This document shows positions 1 through 7,735 of a stretch of 8,982 bases of DNA, piece by piece. Position 1 is the first letter of the stretch. Each line of letters starts with the position of its first letter. The position numbers were made by a program, and so were the translations under genes. The notes under the pieces were generated by a model that was not told the origin of the DNA, ran no database searches, and saw nothing but the letters and a program-made list of their open reading frames with translations. The stretch is from Chitinophagaceae bacterium UBA3961 (GTDB lineage: Bacteria > Bacteroidota > Bacteroidia > Chitinophagales > Chitinophagaceae). The DNA lies in the NCBI GenBank assembly GCA_002385265.1, contig DGDD01000175.1, positions 1 through 8,982 on the forward strand, read 5' to 3'.

Positions 1-1045
1 CGCAGAAACTGAATTTCTTTCCATCATAGCTAAACATGGGGAAGGCATCAAACCCTTTATCCCGGCTAATTTTAGTTAAACCGGATCCATCTTCGTTTAT
101 GATGTACAAATTGAAGGGAAATCCTCTTTTATATTCGTGGTTGGATGCAAAAATGATGTGTTTGTTATCGGGCATGTAAGCAGGCGCCCAATTGGCTTGT
201 CCAAAAGAAGTAACTTGTTTTGCATTGCTTCCATCGGCATTCGCGATCCACACTTCCATATTGGTTGGAGCAACCAAATCTTCTGCCAAAAGATCTTTGT
301 ATTCTTTGATTTCAGCATCTGTTTTCGGACTAGAAGCTCTCCAAATCAATTTTGTTCCGTCGGGACTGAACCATGCACCACCATCGTAACCTAAATGATT
401 GGTGATTCTTTTTTCCTTTCCTGATTTCAAGTCCATAACATACAATTCAATATCCCCATCCTTGGTACTGGTGTACACCATTTTATTTCCGTCGGGAGAT
501 ATCGTTGCTTCGGCATCGTAACCCGGCGATTTGGTCAATTGTTTTACAATTTTACCGTTATAATCGGCCATGAAAATATCATAAGAGGCATACAAAGGCC
601 ATATGTACTTATTGCCATATTTTGAACGATCCGGAGTTGGAGGGCAATCGGCACCACCTAAATGGGTAGACGCATAAATTATATGCTTGCCATCTTTTAA
701 AAAAGCACCACAAGTAGTTCTTCCTTTTCCGGTGCTCACCAATTTGTATTCAAATTTTTCACCGAAGGCGGGAACCTTTCCGATAAACATTTGATCACAG
801 GTAATTCCTTCTTTTGGATTGGTTTTTTGGAAGATGATCCATTTGTTATCGAAGCTGAAATACGCTTCGGCATTGTCGCCACCAAAAGTGAGCTGCTGTA
901 GATTTTTGAAATGCTTTTCTTCAGGGTACTGAAGGGTATCGGCATAAGAAGCTTTGTTGGGAGCAATAACGGTCGATTTCTTGAATGCCATGGCTGCGAT
1001 GATCAGCATACCCAAAACAGGGATGAGGGCCCATTTTTTCGTCAT
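1..1045 (-). CDS. Exported PD40/TolB-like beta-propeller protein, 3' end cut off by the window
   Basis: Reading the minus strand from the ATG at 1045 gives 348 uninterrupted residues up to the left edge, with no stop, so the C-terminus is missing. Residues 1-20 are a signal peptide (MTKK, a hydrophobic stretch, then A-M-A at 18-20 as a possible signal peptidase I site). The rest is made of propeller-type repeats: SPDG motifs at 183-186 and 227-230, a related SYDG near 339-342, and blade endings such as YDIFMADYNGK, IELYVMDLKSGK and NLYIINEDGSG. This is the WD40-like/PD40 pattern of TolB-like proteins, which usually act in the periplasm or at the cell surface as binding scaffolds. In some Bacteroidota proteins such a propeller precedes a peptidase domain, which cannot be checked here. 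The ATG was chosen because it gives a full signal peptide and lies about 37 nt downstream of a TATCTTTG element. The family call is firm; the ligand or function is unknown. Confidence 0.88.
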   Translation of the reverse strand, partial: MTKKWALIPVLGMLIIAAMAFKKSTVIAPNKASYADTLQYPEEKHFKNLQQLTFGGDNAEAYFSFDNKWIIFQKTNPKEGITCDQMFIGKVPAFGEKFEYKLVSTGKGRTTCGAFLKDGKHIIYASTHLGGADCPPTPDRSKYGNKYIWPLYASYDIFMADYNGKIVKQLTKSPGYDAEATISPDGNKMVYTSTKDGDIELYVMDLKSGKEKRITNHLGYDGGAWFSPDGTKLIWRASSPKTDAEIKEYKDLLAEDLVAPTNMEVWIANADGSNAKQVTSFGQANWAPAYMPDNKHIIFASNHEYKRGFPFNLYIINEDGSGLTKISRDKGFDAFPMFSYDGKKFSFC

Positions 1046-1081
1046 ATCTAGTTTATTTAACTTATTTAGGTCGATAATTTG

Positions 1082-1089
1082 CAAAGATA
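1082..1089 (-). promoter_or_regulatory. Candidate -7 element (TATCTTTG) for the PD40 protein gene
   Basis: On the minus strand TATCTTTG exactly matches TAnnTTTG, the -7 element of the Bacteroidota primary sigma factor. It would give a leader of about 30 nt before the ATG at 1045. I see no TTG-type -33 box at the usual spacing, so this is a partial promoter match. It lies in the divergent region shared with the TPR lipoprotein gene. Confidence 0.5.
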
Positions 1090-1146
1090 TTTCTAAAATG
1101 AGGGTGAATTGTAATTTTTTTGTCACAAGGCTCCCCTAAAATCGTT

Positions 1147-1154
1147 TAGATTTG
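1147..1154 (+). promoter_or_regulatory. Candidate -7 element (TAGATTTG) for the TPR lipoprotein gene
   Basis: TAGATTTG matches TAnnTTTG exactly and ends only four bases before the ATG at 1159. A TTTG at 1119-1122 could be the -33 box, but its 24-nt spacing is slightly long. If this is the real promoter, transcription would begin at or within a base or two of the start codon, giving a leaderless or nearly leaderless mRNA. Confidence 0.5.
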
Positions 1155-1158
1155 CGGC

Positions 1159-2163
1159 ATGAAATCCAGATTACTTCTATCAACCCTGCTGGTGGCGCTT
1201 ACAAGTGCAGTATTTTTCAGCTCTTGTTCAAACGAAGAAAAACCCGACACTTCTGTTCTCGGCGAAATGCCTTACAAAGTGTATACAGACAGTATCAAGC
1301 AGTTTCCCGACAATTTCAAATATTACCTCAATCGTGCCTTGCTCTTGTCTCAAAGCAAAATGCATGCATTGGCCACAGCCGATTATAAGAAAGCTTGGGA
1401 ATTGTCTCAAACAGATGCCGTAGGCATAGAATATGCTTCCAATTTGATATTGAATAACAAGTTGAGTGAAGCACTCGAACTATTGAAAAACTGCCAAGCA
1501 AAGTTCCCTGAAAACGAAGAATTCACGCGTCGCATCAGTGAACTTTATGCCATCATGGGAAAACGGAAAGAGGCATTGGAACAATACGATCTTATTATTT
1601 CGAAAGACAGCAGCAATTTCATGGCATATTATGAAAAAGGCATCATTCTGATGCGTTTAAAAGATACGGCTGCTGCTATTGCCGCGCTGGAACAGTCTTA
1701 TTTTTTACAGCCGCTGGCCATTACAGGTCAAGCACTTGCCAATATCTATTCAAATCAAGGAAATCCAAGAACCTTGGTTATTTGCGATGATATCATTGCC
1801 CACGACAGCAGTTCTATATTGGTAGATGCTCATTTCTTGAAAGGAACCTATTTATCTGACCACAAACAGTGCGATGCTGCATTAAAAGAATTTGAGACTT
1901 GCATTAAACTCGACTGGACCTTTATAGACGCTCATTTAGAAAAAGGATTGTGCTATTTCGACCAGAAAAAATACGAGCAATCGCTCGATGCATTTAGAGT
2001 AGCAGCAACCGTATCGAACACGAACCCCGACGCGTATTTTTGGATGGGTAGAGTGTACGAAGCACAAAACCAAAAAGAAGAGGCTCAGCTTAACTATCAA
2101 AGAGCCATTGCTTTAGATGAAGATTTCAATGAAGCAAAAGAGCGCCTTAAAAATTTGAAATAA
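1159..2163 (+). CDS. TPR-repeat lipoprotein
   Basis: The gene encodes 334 residues. The N-terminus is a lipoprotein signal: a hydrophobic stretch, then F-S-S-C with Cys23 as the lipidation site. Cys23 is followed by SNEEKPD, an acidic stretch of the kind that directs lipoproteins to the cell surface in Bacteroidota. From about residue 52 to 323 the protein is a run of roughly seven to eight 34-residue tetratricopeptide repeats. The clearest are near 119-152 (ELYAIMGKRKEALEQYDLII), 222-255 (AHFLKGTYLSDHKQCDAALKEF), 256-289 (AHLEKGLCYFDQKKYEQSLDAF) and 290-323 (AYFWMGRVYEAQNQKEEAQLNY). TPRs bind protein partners, so an envelope scaffold role is likely; the partner is unknown. The start is fixed by the signal peptide, because the next in-frame ATG (residue 37) would remove it. 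rpe begins 34 nt downstream on the same strand and may be partly co-transcribed, but no functional link between the two is evident. Confidence 0.9.
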   Translation: MKSRLLLSTLLVALTSAVFFSSCSNEEKPDTSVLGEMPYKVYTDSIKQFPDNFKYYLNRALLLSQSKMHALATADYKKAWELSQTDAVGIEYASNLILNNKLSEALELLKNCQAKFPENEEFTRRISELYAIMGKRKEALEQYDLIISKDSSNFMAYYEKGIILMRLKDTAAAIAALEQSYFLQPLAITGQALANIYSNQGNPRTLVICDDIIAHDSSSILVDAHFLKGTYLSDHKQCDAALKEFETCIKLDWTFIDAHLEKGLCYFDQKKYEQSLDAFRVAATVSNTNPDAYFWMGRVYEAQNQKEEAQLNYQRAIALDEDFNEAKERLKNLK

Positions 2164-2170
2164 TTACCCC

Positions 2171-2178
2171 TACCTTTG
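2171..2178 (+). promoter_or_regulatory. Candidate -7 element (TACCTTTG) for rpe
   Basis: TACCTTTG in the 34-bp gap between the TPR gene and rpe matches TAnnTTTG exactly and lies 19 bases before the rpe ATG. This is a common arrangement in this phylum. The nearest upstream TTTG (2154-2157) is too close to be a normal -33 box. It suggests that rpe can be transcribed independently of the TPR gene. Confidence 0.5.
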
Positions 2179-2197
2179 CGAAAATTTTAGAACCGTT

Positions 2198-2845
2198 ATG
2201 GCCATCATTGCACCATCCCTATTATCAGCTAACTTCTTGAATCTGCAAGCAGATTGTGATATGTTGAATAAAAGTGAAGCAGACTGGTATCATTTAGATG
2301 TAATGGATGGTAGGTTTGTTCCAAATATCAGTTTTGGCCCCATGATCATTGAGTTCATTCGCAAAGCCACAACTAAAGTGTGCGATGTGCATTTAATGAT
2401 CGAGGAACCTGAAAAATATGCAGAAGCTTTTAAAAAAGCAGGTGCCGATATCTTAACGGTTCACTATGAAGCTTGTACTCATCTTCATCGAAACATCCAA
2501 CAAATCAAAGGCCTTGGCATGCAAGCAGGTGTTGCCTTAAATCCGCATACCCCTGTGAATTTGTTGGAAGACATTCTCGCTGATATTGACCTTGTTTGTA
2601 TCATGAGCGTAAACCCCGGTTTCGGTGGTCAGAGTTTCATTCCACATACATTAACCAAAATTCGTCAACTCAGAAAAATGATTGATGATCGTGGTTTGAA
2701 TGTGAAAATTGAAATCGATGGCGGTGTTACCTTAGGCAATGCTGCAGAGATTTTAGCAGCAGGAGCACATGTACTGGTAGCCGGTAACACTGTTTTCAAA
2801 TCTGAAAATCAAATTGACACCATCGCAAAATTAAAAGCGCTGTAG
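2198..2845 (+). CDS. rpe: Ribulose-phosphate 3-epimerase
   Basis: This 215-residue protein is a full-length ribulose-phosphate 3-epimerase, the cytoplasmic TIM-barrel enzyme that interconverts D-ribulose 5-phosphate and D-xylulose 5-phosphate in the pentose phosphate pathway. All family signatures are present: APSLLSAN at residues 5-12, the YHLDVMDGRFVPN block at 31-43, DVHLMI at 63-68, the SVNPGFGGQSF phosphate-binding loop at 137-147, and EIDGGV at 172-177. By family knowledge His32, Asp34, His65 and Asp174 bind the metal ion, and Asp34 and Asp174 are the acid/base pair; all four are present. The length is typical. There is no Shine-Dalgarno sequence before the ATG, as usual for this phylum. 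The last 15 bp overlap the 3' end of the convergent lipoprotein gene, leaving no room for a terminator between them. Confidence 0.97.
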   Translation: MAIIAPSLLSANFLNLQADCDMLNKSEADWYHLDVMDGRFVPNISFGPMIIEFIRKATTKVCDVHLMIEEPEKYAEAFKKAGADILTVHYEACTHLHRNIQQIKGLGMQAGVALNPHTPVNLLEDILADIDLVCIMSVNPGFGGQSFIPHTLTKIRQLRKMIDDRGLNVKIEIDGGVTLGNAAEILAAGAHVLVAGNTVFKSENQIDTIAKLKAL

Positions 2846-3760
2846 GCTGTCGATTTTATGCACCATTTGACCTAATACATCGTGAGTTGCGTAAAGCCAC
2901 ACGTTTTGTTTCTTGGGCCACTTGTATTCGTAATCTACCAGCAACTTTCTAAGAAAATCATAGGCTTTATTCGCTTGCTCTTTATTATAAAAGCAGTTTA
3001 CAAAGCTTGTTTCAATAAGTCCTTTTTCAGGGAGTCCTATTCCTCTATTATACCAAACAAATACTTCAGGCAAGCCTTTGTAAGTAATCACGTCTGCATT
3101 CATTTTGATATTGTAACGATAGTAGAGTCCATAAAACCACACCATGGCTCTTACTCGGCTAAACAATTCCGCATCCGATTCCTTCTTTTTTGGGCGAAAC
3201 ATCCATTGGATATGATCAGGGTAAAAGGGATTGTCCTTATAATTTTGCAACACTTTTCCGGTTGCTTCCATGATCCATTTTTTGGGCTCCTTTCCGGATT
3301 GAACTTCCTGCATAAGAAGTGTTTTAGCAGTCACATTCTTTAAAAGCAAGATTCTTTTTGCTCCACCCGAAAATGTCAATTGCAGCTCTGCGCCTTCGGG
3401 AGAAGAGACTGCCGTCCAGGTACCAATTCTCTTTTTATCGTGAGGGTTTTCTACCACTATCGAATCGGGGAAAAACACAAAGCCCGGAAAGATTCGTTCA
3501 TTGTCTTTTGTCCAAACTTGGCTTTCCTCGGAACTGCCTTCTATTTTTTTGAGATTCCACTCTTGACACAAAAGGGTGGAAATTTTGGCTTCGGTTAAAT
3601 TGGTAAGGTCTACTACACCGGTATCGGATCCTGAAACAAAGGCTTCCTGAAAAACGAAATCAGAAGCTTCTTCTTTGCCTTTTTCCTTTTTGGGAGGCGT
3701 TTCGTCGTAGCAAGAAATGAGTTGAAAGATGCTTAAAGCAAGAATGACACGTAAAATCAT
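2831..3760 (-). CDS. Unrecognised lipoprotein, possibly with a lipocalin-like domain
   Basis: The 309-residue product has a short lipoprotein signal ending L-I-S-C, with Cys17 as the predicted lipidation site. A charged linker follows (KKEKGKEE, residues 24-31). I do not recognise the family. Residues about 60-160 look beta-rich, with CQEWNLKKIEG near 65-75, FVFFPDSIVVE near 94-104 and a G-T-W at 113-115. This order resembles small lipocalin-like lipoproteins of Bacteroidota, but that is an inference. Residues about 175-309 are rich in aromatics and probably helical (MVWFYGLYYRYN at 206-217, YDFLRKLLVDYEYKWP at 267-282), with no catalytic motif I can name. It is transcribed toward rpe with a 15-bp tail-to-tail overlap, and diverges from the TonB-dependent receptor gene across 103 bp. 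A signal peptide and an intact frame make it a real gene; its function is unknown. Confidence 0.8.
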   Translation of the reverse strand: MILRVILALSIFQLISCYDETPPKKEKGKEEASDFVFQEAFVSGSDTGVVDLTNLTEAKISTLLCQEWNLKKIEGSSEESQVWTKDNERIFPGFVFFPDSIVVENPHDKKRIGTWTAVSSPEGAELQLTFSGGAKRILLLKNVTAKTLLMQEVQSGKEPKKWIMEATGKVLQNYKDNPFYPDHIQWMFRPKKKESDAELFSRVRAMVWFYGLYYRYNIKMNADVITYKGLPEVFVWYNRGIGLPEKGLIETSFVNCFYNKEQANKAYDFLRKLLVDYEYKWPKKQNVWLYATHDVLGQMVHKIDSLQRF

Positions 3761-3822
3761 GGTAAAAAAGGATATTATCGGTTGAAAATAAAATAAATAT
3801 CTCGATTTTCTGTTTAAAAAAG

Positions 3823-3854
3823 AGCCGAAAAAACGGCTAATTTCGAACGGCTAA
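3823..3854 (+). promoter_or_regulatory. Hairpin, direct repeat and weak -7 element upstream of the TonB-dependent receptor
   Basis: AGCCG (3823-3827) and CGGCT (3834-3838) form a short stem with an A6 loop. CGGCTAA occurs at 3834-3840 and again at 3848-3854, a 14-bp direct repeat. TAATTTCG (3838-3845) matches the TAnnTTTG -7 element with one mismatch and lies between the two copies, 18 bases before the ATG at 3864. The arrangement could be a promoter overlapped by an operator, or a weak terminator for leftward reading. The stem is only 5 bp, so confidence is low. Confidence 0.3.
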
Positions 3855-3863
3855 CCCAAGTTC

Positions 3864-6347
3864 ATGAAGCTGCTGAAACCCATTTTTCTGATCGTATTGT
3901 GCTTTTTTGCTCTGAGTTCTCAAGCTCAGAAGAAGCAAGCCGTTATTTCAGGGGTGGTTTTAGACGAAAATGAGAAACCCTTACTCGGGGTATCAGTGTC
4001 TATTTTAGGGAAAGCAGGCGGTGTTCAAACGAAAGATTCCGGTCAGTTTCAAATAAAAGTGCCCTCCGATCGCGCCGTGGCCCTCGTCTTTTCTTACCAA
4101 GGTTATAAAACCCTGCAACAAAATTTCTATCTCAGTGAGGGAGAATCGGAGAAAGTGACCATTCGACTGGAAACAGGAGCAAAAGAATTGACAACGGTAG
4201 TAGTAACCGACAAAAGAAGCAGAAAAGAAGCGGGATTAGTGGTGGTAAATCCTAAAAATGCGATCAATATACCCAGTCCAACAGGGGGAATTGAAAGTCT
4301 GATCAAAGTAATTGTGGGTTCCAACAATGAACTCACCTCTCAATACAATGTAAGAGGTGGGAACTACGACGAGAATTTGATCTACGTAAACGACTTTGAG
4401 GTATTTCGTCCATATTTGGTTAGAAGTGGTCAACAAGAAGGATTGAGCTTCATTAATCCGGAAATGGCTAAGAATGTAAATTTTTACAATGGAGGTTTTC
4501 AGGCGAGGTATGGTGATAAACTCTCTTCAGTACTCGACATCCAGTACAAAAAGCCTCGCAGCTTCGGCGGTTCTGCTTATGTAAGCTTGTTGGAACAAGG
4601 GCTTCATTTGGAAGGCACCAGTTCCAATAAAAAATTCACCTTTATAGCAGGTATCCGTAACCGAAGCAATCGCAACTTATTGGGCAGTCAAGAAACAAAA
4701 GGAAATTATGTTCCTTCTGCTTCCGATTTTCAGGCACTCCTTACCTATCAATTCAATGCAAAGAATAGTTTAGAATTGTTCTCGAATATTTCAAGAACAA
4801 CCTTTTCATTGGAACCCAGTTATAGTCAGCTCACCAGCTCAGTATTCTCCCCTTATTTCAGTGCGAACTTGGGATTGGATATTTACTTTGAAGGGAAGGA
4901 AAAAGACGGTTATAAAACGAACATGGTGGGCTTGAGCTTTTTACAACAGCCGCGCAAAGACCTCCGTTTGAAATGGATGCTCAGCAGGTTTGAAGACAAT
5001 GAGCAAGAGAACATCGACATTTCCGGCTCTTATTTATTTGGAGAACGTGAATTCGATAAAAGTCAACCCGATTTCGGGCTCATCAACAATCCATTAGGTG
5101 CCGGTTTGTATCAAACCTATGCCCGAAACAAATTGAATATAGAAGTTTGGAACATTAGTCATAAGGGGAGCTACGATAAGGGCGCCCATTACATTCAATG
5201 GGGATTGACCGGTGAACGTCACCAAATAAACGACAAGTTGCATGAATGGCAATACCAGGATTCTGCTGGATACAATGTGCCATACAACCCTAGCAGTTTT
5301 ACCTTGAGTTCGGTATTGAAGTCGAGAGCAAATATTAACGCCACCCGATTGAGTGGGTATGTTCAAGACAATATCGTGTTCAATGATTCAGCCGATTTTA
5401 GCATGCAAGCCGGCGCTCGCTTCAATTACAACGATTTGAACAACGAGTTTCTGGTATCTCCCAGATTAGGATTTTCTTACCTGCCATCTAAGTGGAAAAA
5501 AGACATCATTTTCAAAGGGGCCATTGGAATTTATTCGCAGCCTCCTTTTTACCGTGAGTTGAGGGGCTACGATGGTACCGTTAATAAAAAATTGAGGGCA
5601 CAGAAAAGCTGGCAAGTAAGTGGGGGTTTTGATTACAATTTCAAATCAGGAAACAGAGCCTTTAGATGGACCACGGAAGCATATTATAAGAACATGTGGG
5701 ATGTGGTGAGTTATGATATTGACAATGTGCGGATTCGTTATAGTGGCAAAAATGATGCAAAAGCCTATGCAATGGGTATTGAAACCCGCTTGTTTGGCGA
5801 ATTGGTAAAAGATGCGGAAAGTTGGATAAGTGTCGGCTTCATGCGTACCCGCGAAAACCTCACAAACGACACCTACTACAATTATAAGTTAGACAGTTTA
5901 AATCAACCCATTGACAGCAGTTTGCAACAAGGAGGTTGGTTCAGAAGGCCTTCAGATCGATTCTTCACGTTTGGTCTCTTTTTGCAAGACTATCTATCTA
6001 CCAATAAGAATTCAAAAGTATTTGTCAATCTTATTTATGGCAGCAACATGCCTTATAACATTCCGGGCAGTGTGAAATACCGTAATGGCTTGATCATACC
6101 TCCCTATATTCGAATCGATTTAGGATTCAGTGTATTGTTGTTAGATACGGATCAAAGCAATAGAAGAAGCCACAGTCCTTTTAGAAGTTTTGAAAACATT
6201 TGGGCCAGTTTTGAAGTATTCAATTTGATTGATCGTGACAATACTATTTCTTATCTATTGATCAAAGATTTCTCTAATACAACTTATGCGATGCCCAATC
6301 GCCTCACCCCTCGCCTGCTGAACTTAAAACTGGTAGCCCGATTCTAA
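3864..6347 (+). CDS. TonB-dependent outer-membrane receptor with N-terminal carboxypeptidase-regulatory-like domain
   Basis: The 827-residue protein begins with a signal peptide ending SSQAQ (about residue 22). Residues 27-104 form a carboxypeptidase-regulatory-like beta-sandwich (ISGVVLDENEKPLLGVSVSILG, then FSYQGYKTL), which is typical of Bacteroidota receptors. A TonB-box-like TTVVVTDKR (110-118) follows. The plug domain covers about 130-235, including YNVRGGNYDENLIYVND at 161-177 and the Y-N-G-G-F-Q-A-R-Y-G-D block at 208-218. The remainder is a transmembrane beta-barrel rich in alternating aromatic residues and ends in Arg-Phe, the expected terminal signal for barrel insertion. Such receptors import ligands across the outer membrane using TonB energy. 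No SusD-like lipoprotein gene lies next to it, and the ligand cannot be read from the sequence. The frame is intact and full-length, and the next gene on the strand starts 161 bp downstream. Confidence 0.93.
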   Translation: MKLLKPIFLIVLCFFALSSQAQKKQAVISGVVLDENEKPLLGVSVSILGKAGGVQTKDSGQFQIKVPSDRAVALVFSYQGYKTLQQNFYLSEGESEKVTIRLETGAKELTTVVVTDKRSRKEAGLVVVNPKNAINIPSPTGGIESLIKVIVGSNNELTSQYNVRGGNYDENLIYVNDFEVFRPYLVRSGQQEGLSFINPEMAKNVNFYNGGFQARYGDKLSSVLDIQYKKPRSFGGSAYVSLLEQGLHLEGTSSNKKFTFIAGIRNRSNRNLLGSQETKGNYVPSASDFQALLTYQFNAKNSLELFSNISRTTFSLEPSYSQLTSSVFSPYFSANLGLDIYFEGKEKDGYKTNMVGLSFLQQPRKDLRLKWMLSRFEDNEQENIDISGSYLFGEREFDKSQPDFGLINNPLGAGLYQTYARNKLNIEVWNISHKGSYDKGAHYIQWGLTGERHQINDKLHEWQYQDSAGYNVPYNPSSFTLSSVLKSRANINATRLSGYVQDNIVFNDSADFSMQAGARFNYNDLNNEFLVSPRLGFSYLPSKWKKDIIFKGAIGIYSQPPFYRELRGYDGTVNKKLRAQKSWQVSGGFDYNFKSGNRAFRWTTEAYYKNMWDVVSYDIDNVRIRYSGKNDAKAYAMGIETRLFGELVKDAESWISVGFMRTRENLTNDTYYNYKLDSLNQPIDSSLQQGGWFRRPSDRFFTFGLFLQDYLSTNKNSKVFVNLIYGSNMPYNIPGSVKYRNGLIIPPYIRIDLGFSVLLLDTDQSNRRSHSPFRSFENIWASFEVFNLIDRDNTISYLLIKDFSNTTYAMPNRLTPRLLNLKLVARF

Positions 6348-6508
6348 GGGTAACTCTTTAAGCTCATTTCTATTCATTCCCAAAATCAGAAAAAATGCTC
6401 CCAATTTGAGAGCAGATCTTTCCATGCCAAGACGTAATTATCTGATATACAGTTATTTATTTTCTGGCATTCAGTTCGTCATAGGGTAATCAAACAACAC
6501 CGTTCCCT

Positions 6509-7726
6509 ATGAAGCTTATTAAATACTTAATCCTGGTAGCCCTGATGGTACTGAGTGCTGTGATGAGTGGAAAGGCGCAAAGCTGTTCCGGAGAGACCCT
6601 GAAGTTCAAGGAAACTTTTGGTACCGGTTCAAACACCTCCTTAGCTACCGGAATTACGACCTACCGTTATACCGGTTCAGGTTCATTAGCAGATGGTGAT
6701 TACCGTGTTACCAAAAACACTCAAACAAACGGAGACTGGTTAAACGCTCCTGACCATACCGGTAATAGCAATGGAAGAATGATGGTTATTAACGCAAGTT
6801 ATACCGCCGGTGAGTTTTATAGAGATACAGTTGGTAGCTTAACTCCGGGTGCCTTCTACACTGTTTATTTGTTTATCATGAATGTAAACAGCTTGGGTAC
6901 TTGCGGTTCTAGTGCATTGTTACCTAAAGTTCAATTCGTTGTAGAAACATACAATGCTTCTACCGGAGCTTTTTCTACGTTAACAACTTTTTCAAGTGAC
7001 TATATTCCTCAAACTTCAAGTCCTACATGGGTTAAGATCGGCGGTTTTTTTACGATGCCTGCAGGTCAAACTTCTATCAGATATAGATTGATAAATAACT
7101 CTTCAGGTGGTTGTGGAAACGACCTAGCCATTGATGACATCACTTTTTCACAATGCTCTGCAGTAACGCTTCCCGTAACCGGTTTAAGATTGAATGTGCA
7201 ATCACAAACTGAGAAAAACATCATCAACTGGTCAACTGCGCAAGAATTCAACACAGAAAGATTTGTAGTAGAGAAAAGTACAGATGGTAAAACATGGGCG
7301 AGCATCCAAACGGTGGCGGCTGCCGGAAACAGTTCTTACACTAAATACTACAGAGTTGAAGACTTGAATCGTTCTGCTGAGATCAACTACTACAGAATTC
7401 TTCAGGTTGATATCGATGGAAAGTTCAGCTATTCAAATGTGGTGGTGGTGCGCAACTCAAATAACAACGCAAAAGTGAGTGTTCAACCAAACCCTTTCCG
7501 TGAGTCGTTGAACATTAAAGTGAGCAGTGAAATTGAACAAACCGTGGTAATCAAAATTGTAGACATCAATGGCAAACCTGTAAAGCAACAGACCAGCTTG
7601 ATTCATAGTGGAGATCAAACAATGGAAATGAGTGGTTTAAGCAATTTGCAAGCAGGTGTGTATTTCTTGGACATGAAAGGTTTAAATGGTAACAGTTTGG
7701 TACAACAAAAATTAGTCAAACTTTAA
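6509..7726 (+). CDS. Secreted protein with type IX secretion (T9SS) type A sorting domain
   Basis: The 405-residue product has a signal peptide (residues 1-24, ending GKAQ) and then three parts. Residues about 26-216 form a beta-sandwich-like region starting LKFKETFGTGS and closing with NDLAIDDITFSQC. It has four cysteines (26, 132, 202, 216) that could form disulfides and resembles carbohydrate-binding or adhesin-type domains. Residues about 222-316 are fibronectin-III-like (LPVTGLRLNV, NIINWSTAQEFNTERFVVEKSTDGKTW, YYRILQVDIDGKFSYSNVV). Residues 323-405 are the T9SS type A C-terminal sorting domain: VSVQPNPF, VVIKIVDINGKPV, LSNLQAGVYFLDM and the ending QKLVKL. Such proteins cross the inner membrane by Sec and the outer membrane by T9SS, and are then released or anchored at the surface. 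I see no catalytic motif. The 126-residue ORF starts 9 bp after its stop, in the same reading frame. No convincing promoter is visible in the preceding 161 bp. Confidence 0.9.
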   Translation: MKLIKYLILVALMVLSAVMSGKAQSCSGETLKFKETFGTGSNTSLATGITTYRYTGSGSLADGDYRVTKNTQTNGDWLNAPDHTGNSNGRMMVINASYTAGEFYRDTVGSLTPGAFYTVYLFIMNVNSLGTCGSSALLPKVQFVVETYNASTGAFSTLTTFSSDYIPQTSSPTWVKIGGFFTMPAGQTSIRYRLINNSSGGCGNDLAIDDITFSQCSAVTLPVTGLRLNVQSQTEKNIINWSTAQEFNTERFVVEKSTDGKTWASIQTVAAAGNSSYTKYYRVEDLNRSAEINYYRILQVDIDGKFSYSNVVVVRNSNNNAKVSVQPNPFRESLNIKVSSEIEQTVVIKIVDINGKPVKQQTSLIHSGDQTMEMSGLSNLQAGVYFLDMKGLNGNSLVQQKLVKL

Positions 7727-7735
7727 ACAACGGCA

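Noticed and set aside
736..966. Short minus-strand frame inside the PD40 gene region
   Set aside because: It is a shadow of the long signal-peptide-bearing frame that runs from 1045 to the left edge on the same strand. The same holds for the short plus-strand frames between 137 and 394.
2882..3343. 153-codon plus-strand frame opposite the unknown lipoprotein gene
   Set aside because: The opposite frame has a lipobox signal peptide and a sensible composition. This one has none and starts within the coding region of the other gene.
3864..6347. SusC-type polysaccharide utilisation receptor
   Set aside because: There is no SusD neighbour or glycoside hydrolase nearby, and the length of 827 residues is shorter than usual for SusC, so only a general TonB-dependent receptor call is supported.
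6396..6414. Hairpin TGCTC/GAGCA after the TonB-dependent receptor
   Set aside because: The stem is 5 bp with a 9-nt loop and no following T-run, so I cannot call it a terminator.
6348..6508. Promoter for the T9SS cargo gene
   Set aside because: No TAnnTTTG match closer than two mismatches was found in this 161-bp gap, so no site is called.
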